From Acanthopleura granulata (lineage: Eukaryota; Mollusca; Polyplacophora; Chitonida; Chitonidae), in assembly GCA_016165875.1 (NCBI GenBank), contig JABBOT010000012.1, positions 11,778,984-11,842,983 of the forward strand: a stretch of 64,000 nucleotides of DNA, read 5' to 3'. How positions within the stretch are numbered: position 1 is the stretch's first letter; every line of letters starts with the position of its first letter. The translations under genes and the position numbers were made by a program. The notes beneath the pieces are model-generated. The model did not search any database, was not told the DNA's origin, and saw nothing but the letters and a program-made list of their open reading frames with translations. Shown piece by piece: positions 59,779 through 64,000 of the stretch.

Positions 59779-61366
59779 TCAAAGACAAAAGTTATTCATT
59801 AACTCTGACAGAATAAAGCCTGCAACAACTTTGTTCAGACTGGCAAGAATATGACCGTGGCCTCGACTTGAAACGACTAAAATGCGACAGTGAAATATTT
59901 CCGAAATTCTTAGTAGGGTCAAGTGATCACCATAAGTACCCCGTTGTTTCATTCTAGCCAAATACGTCTGCACATCATTGCCTTCAACAAACATACTCAT
60001 GTCAGTCCCATCACAGGTGACAGGGTGTGACTGAATGTCCACCACAACTTCATCACGAAGTGTATCTGCAGATACCTGTGGAGGTCAACTGGTCTGCCAG
60101 GGCAGCAAACTGACAACTTCGATCGCCCTTAGCGTCAAAAATTACATCAAATCTCTGGCTTCTCATGTTGGATAATATGTCCTCATGGGTAAGTTCAGTG
60201 CAGCCAGGTGATCTTTCCTTCTTGTCTTCCTTTCTGTTCTTTCTGCGCCCCTCGCTGATTGTGCAGCTCGTAATGTCATTCATCCACTTAGTTTCCACTT
60301 TCTCCTGACTTGTGAATCTCACTTTGTACCTGTTCACTCTGAGGTTTACTTTCTCTATGAATCCTTGTACAATCCGGGCAGTACTTAGTGGCGATTTCTT
60401 ATTTTTAGTCAATTTTAGCAAGATTTTTTTAGTTACATTGTATACAGCAGGAGGTTTAGGAGTTTTGTTCCGCTCAATAGTTCTCTGGTTTATGCGGCGC
60501 TTTGCTTTTCGTGCTGCTTTACTTATTGCATTTCTTGACTTAAAATGCCGTTTGTAGTGTCTGAGTTTGGGTATCCGTAGTGGTTCACTGGGCAGATATT
60601 CTGGTTCATTTGATAAGTCACCTGACATTTGATATATTTGTATTTGATAAACACAATTAAACAGCCTAACAAAATAGACTTGAAGTGGACTTTTCCACAC
60701 CAGTTCCTATTTTGCGCCTTTCTGGTAAGTCATACATGATTTTCTTTCTGAGAGCTCTATGGCTCCTTTCGATTTTGCCCTGTGACTGTGGGTGATAAGG
60801 AGAACTTCTAATGATTTTCACACCAATTTTTCAAGGTGCCGTGAAATTCCTTATCATGTCTGTTGTGTGAGATTTTGGTTTTCCATGAACCAAGTAAATC
60901 GACCTTAAACCTCTACTAATCGTTTTGCATCAAGATTCGCCAAGTCAGTTAGATCTATTTGGTGTATGGCATTGATATGCTTTGCATAAATGGGCCGTAA
61001 TGTGCCTCTGTTTGAAAACTTCGCATTCAAGCCTGAATATATTCCACTCTTCTCGTATACGTTTTGAACACGTTTCTCACTCAAACCAGCTAATTTGACA
61101 GCTGATCTCTTGTGCAGTTTTCTAGTTCCTGAACCTTTTGTTTGGCGTATCTCCTTTTTCACCAATTTGCTAATTTGCACGATGGCAGATTTCTGAACAT
61201 TTGTCCTTTTTTTCACTGGTACATGGAAATCATTACGCAGTATTTTCAGCAGGATTTCATGTTGTTCATCTGGAATAGGTTGGTATCCAGTGCCAGTCAG
61301 GCGTAGTCCAAATAAAAGGAGCACGACGATAACTGGAACGACACGCCCACTTTTCATATTTGTCAA
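59779..61366 (-). pseudogene. Dead mobile-element gene: integrase fused to an OTU-type cysteine protease
   Basis: Read 61366 to 59779. The first open segment (61366-60905) has an N-terminal Lys-rich domain and reaches the start of a retroviral-type integrase core (HQIDLTDL near 60955). Most of the catalytic DDE core is deleted. After a broken stretch with a stop and shifted frames, the end of the core reappears at about 60812-60750 (RSSPYHPQSQGKIERSH, RKKIMYDL). The next segment (60700-60053) starts with WKSPLQVYF, then a basic linker and RYKVRFTSQEKVE, and then the start of an OTU domain (FDVIFDAKGD, SCQFAALADQL) with the catalytic Cys present but a Ser in place of the usual preceding Asn. 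A one-base frameshift near 60060 separates the rest of the OTU domain (60045-59779: FVEGNDVQTYLARM, GTYGDHLTLL). This architecture is known from cellular transposon-derived KRBA2-like integrases; the copy cannot be active. Confidence 0.85.
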
Positions 61367-61657
61367 AGCCCAAGATGCACAGGACGATTAAACATATCTG
61401 AAAGAAAAAATTTAATTTCATGATTCATGTGTTTTACTAAGTCCTTTCTTTTTCTACATGGGGAATAAGTACATGAATTTGATCACGATGGTAGAACAAT
61501 AAATTCTATCTGAACCTTGTCTGTCAGTTGATAACCTTTACTTGAACAGTAAAATAAACGATTGCCCCTGGCCATTACTTTAACACATGTTTACGGGAAA
61601 TACTTTGTAGAGACGAACTCAAAGTGAGTGAAAAGGCCATTTAAAACTGTATCCGAA

Positions 61658-62023
61658 AATGCCTTCAATGAATTTTTTTAGATTTTTTACACCACAATAA
61701 ACGCAATCAAATATTTTGATTGTATGGTGGGTTTTATGGACCATATTGATGATGTGGTTCATCAGTGACGTCACGCCGACTTTTCCCTGGCCTTAAAGCA
61801 GAAATCAAAGGTCATATTAGCGTTTCCACACACAGGCAAACATTACAGGAGTACACTTCACAAGAGTAATATTCACAGCTGAACACAAAGGTGTACAGAA
61901 AGTTGTGTGACGTCACTGTTGGACCACATTATCAATATGATCCATAAAACCCACTAGACTATCAAATTATTTGACTGCGTTTATTTTGGTGAGAAAAAAT
62001 GTAAAAAAATCAATGAAGGTATT
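61658..62023. mobile_element. Foldback/MITE-like element with terminal inverted repeats of about 117 bp
   Basis: Left arm 61658-61774 and right arm 61907-62023 are imperfect inverted copies over their whole length. Shared phrases include CACAATAAACGCAATCAAAT versus (complement) CAAAATAAACGCAGTCAAAT, GGTGGGTTTTATGGACCATA versus AGTGGGTTTTATGGATCATA, and AGTGACGTCAC at both inner ends. The 132-base centre is non-coding. The element has no coding capacity and would need a transposase in trans. It lies 291 bases from the integrase/OTU relic. Confidence 0.88.
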
Positions 62024-62584
62024 AGCATTAAAAACATCGATAAAATAACCACTGCTAGATAGATTTTACTTAATTATCTCCTCAGACAAGAAGATCCCTT
62101 GGAATACAGGGGTTAACTCCCACATAAATAATCGGTACGGAACTCAGTGAAAGGACACAATTATTTTATGACATATTTGGAGGGAAGAGTCACAATTATA
62201 GCAAACGTCACTCTCGTCAAAATTAATGCACGACAACTTGCCAATTGGAAGACCGTACACACTGTCATGGAACTTTTGGGGGGGGGGGAGATAAACAAAG
62301 AATATTATTCGAACCATCTATTAATACGTGACACACAAAACTTCTCAAGCACTTGAATTGGCACAGAATAATGCATCTGCATTACGTGTTATATGTTATT
62401 TTAATGTAAACTATTGCTGGGATACCGAGATCGTTTGAATAACCGTATCAAACTGTCGTGGAATTTTTGGTGCGAGAAAAACAAAGAATATCTGCGGTTG
62501 GTTAGAAAAACCACATATGTGTTATCGTACGTCACAAAACACATTTCAGTAGGGTTTACATTATTACCATTAAACAAGAGCGTA

Positions 62585-62795
62585 ATGAACCGGGAGCTTC
62601 GCGCTCAAGTTCAAGCCCAGCTCATGCTGGCTTCCGCTCCGGCCGAACGCAGGCAGGTTTGCCAGCTACCTGCAGATGGTCCTGGGTTTCCCAAGGGCTC
62701 TTCTCGGTTTTCTCCCACCATAAGGCTGGCCGCCGTCGTGTAAGTGAAATATTCTTCAGTTCGACGTAAAACACATATCAAATAAATCAATAAAT
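62585..62795 (+). repeat. SINE, head missing
   Basis: CAGCTCATGCTGGCTTCCGC, TTTGCCAGCTACCTGCAGAT and TTCTCCCACCATAAGGCTGG, followed by GTGAAATATTCTTCAGTTCG and CATATCAAATAAATCAATAA. The tRNA-like 5' part is absent or unrecognisable. Confidence 0.8.
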
Positions 62796-63134
62796 ACAAG
62801 TTACTTTCAGCGTTTAGTGCAGTCCTGTCTCACTGTAATTCGCTTACGATTCATTTTCATGCCACGTCCATGGATGCGCCCTCTATCCGTTAGTATGTGG
62901 ATTACCGCCCGACAACATGTCTATAAACATGTGGGTTTGTTAATGATTGGGAAGATTGATTGATTAATCAATTGATCAGTTGAATGAATCACCAGCGGAC
63001 ATTTCCACTTACACACAAAGTCAAAACCTGGTGGACTCGAACGTGTGCCCTAGCGGGTGAAGACGTTTAAAGACTTACAAAAATAAAACCCGGTATCATG
63101 AAGGTTATAAAATCTTATTCCTGATTTCCTGGTA

Positions 63135-63350
63135 TTACAGAACAGGTATTTTTTTTATTACACAACTCGTTTGAAAATTAATAATCACATAACACGGAAA
63201 TTTTTTATAACATAACTCGGAGACTGGATTATTACATCACAATGCAATTTTATTATGTTATGCGGAGATATTACATGACAGCGAAATTTTTATTACATTA
63301 CACGGCAGTTGTTACATTACTCGTATATTATTACGTAACACGGTGTAACA
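63135..63350. repeat. Degenerate AT-rich tandem repeat of a TTACATAACACGG-like unit
   Basis: TTATTACACAACTCG, AATCACATAACACGGAAATT, ATAACATAACTCGGAGACTG, TTATGTTATGCGGAGATATT, TTACATTACACGGCAGTTGT, TTACATTACTCG and TTACGTAACACGG recur at intervals of roughly 20-40 bases. Confidence 0.75.
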
Positions 63351-64000
63351 AGGGCATTTGTGTGGTAATACTCCAAATGCTCTCTCATTGGAACGGAAGC
63401 GGAAGTAACTATACTAGACGTCAAACCCAATCATGGATTCGCCGCGTAAAACACCAATCAAATAACTAAATAAATTAATTAATTAATAGTTCACATGTGT
63501 TTCCTTTGTTTGTGAATGTACTAAACGCTTTCTGTATCATTGTTGGAAATCACAAGCATTGTTTTTCGCCGGCATTAACCCTTTACGATCCAGTGGGCTA
63601 GTAATTTTAAGTCGAAAGAGAATGCAAGTCAAATCGATTACAACAGCGTTATTGTTGAGCATAAGATGAAGCTTCTCCTGGCTATATTTCTAAAACAAAC
63701 AATAGTGCTGATATGTGTTTGACACGCAGTGGCTGTACTTGTCATACCTTGAACAGCTCTCCTTTCTCCACGACTATATACTTTCTACATGGGATGAATA
63801 GGTTTTCTTTAAATAATGGTGTGCTATTCAACGGCTAGACATAGTGATGGCAATCTGTGGAAGATCTGAAATCAATAAGTAAAATATTTTACCAACAATC
63901 ATATGGGCGTGCATCTACCTGCCCTCTAGCAAGCTAAGCGTACAGAGTATAGTCTGTAGCCTGGCAAAGACAGAATAGCGGTAACTGATGTTCGTATGAA

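Larger units (their letters stand above)
62024..64000. other. Right end of window, repeat-rich and gene-free
   Basis: It contains a SINE (62585-62795), a degenerate AT-rich tandem repeat (63135-63350), and an isolated SINE-like tail near 63437-63480 (CGCCGCGTAAAACACCAATC). No protein-like frame. Confidence 0.5.

Overview
The window is animal nuclear DNA, most likely from a marine mollusc and probably a gastropod. The reasons are split genes with GT-AG introns, low gene density, AT-rich non-coding sequence, abundant tRNA-derived SINE-like repeats with the tails familiar from abalone- and limpet-type genomes (a 3' end of the form ATATTCTTGAGTACGGCGT, and a second type with ATATTGCCGAAGTGGCGTTAA), and PAN/apple-like secreted proteins. 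The species assignment is inference. There is no bacterial operon structure, rRNA, CRISPR array or convincing free-standing tRNA gene.

Layout. The left part (1-19.1 kb) holds a 66-bp-period minisatellite (about 411-760), then three intronless-looking genes on the minus strand: an unrecognised 279-residue Ser-rich protein (2048-2887), an unrecognised 468-residue basic/Ser-rich protein with an acidic patch (10422-11828), and a 298-residue three-finger C2H2 zinc-finger protein (18124-19020). They are separated by 6-8 kb of gene-free DNA containing a second degenerate minisatellite (14240-14725) and scattered repeats.

The central part (25.8-56 kb) is the most interesting. It is a head-to-tail array of three paralogous genes on the plus strand. 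Copy A (25860-34867) and copy B (43707-48624) can each be assembled from the sequence as five exons with identical intron phases (1, 0, 2, 1). Each predicts a 306-residue secreted protein: signal peptide, a four-cysteine PAN/apple-like module, then a module of about 190 residues that I cannot name. Copy C (54627-56012) is a decayed relic with exons 2, 3 and 5 only. The array looks like a small extracellular recognition or adhesion family expanding by tandem duplication, with SINEs accumulating in its introns and spacers.

The right part (56-64 kb) carries a dead minus-strand mobile element coding for an integrase fused to an OTU-type cysteine protease domain (59779-61366), a foldback MITE-like element with terminal inverted repeats of about 117 bp (61658-62023), more SINEs, and an AT-rich degenerate tandem repeat (63135-63350).

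Most other open frames are short and look like chance. Functional statements about the unnamed genes are limited to what their sequences show.
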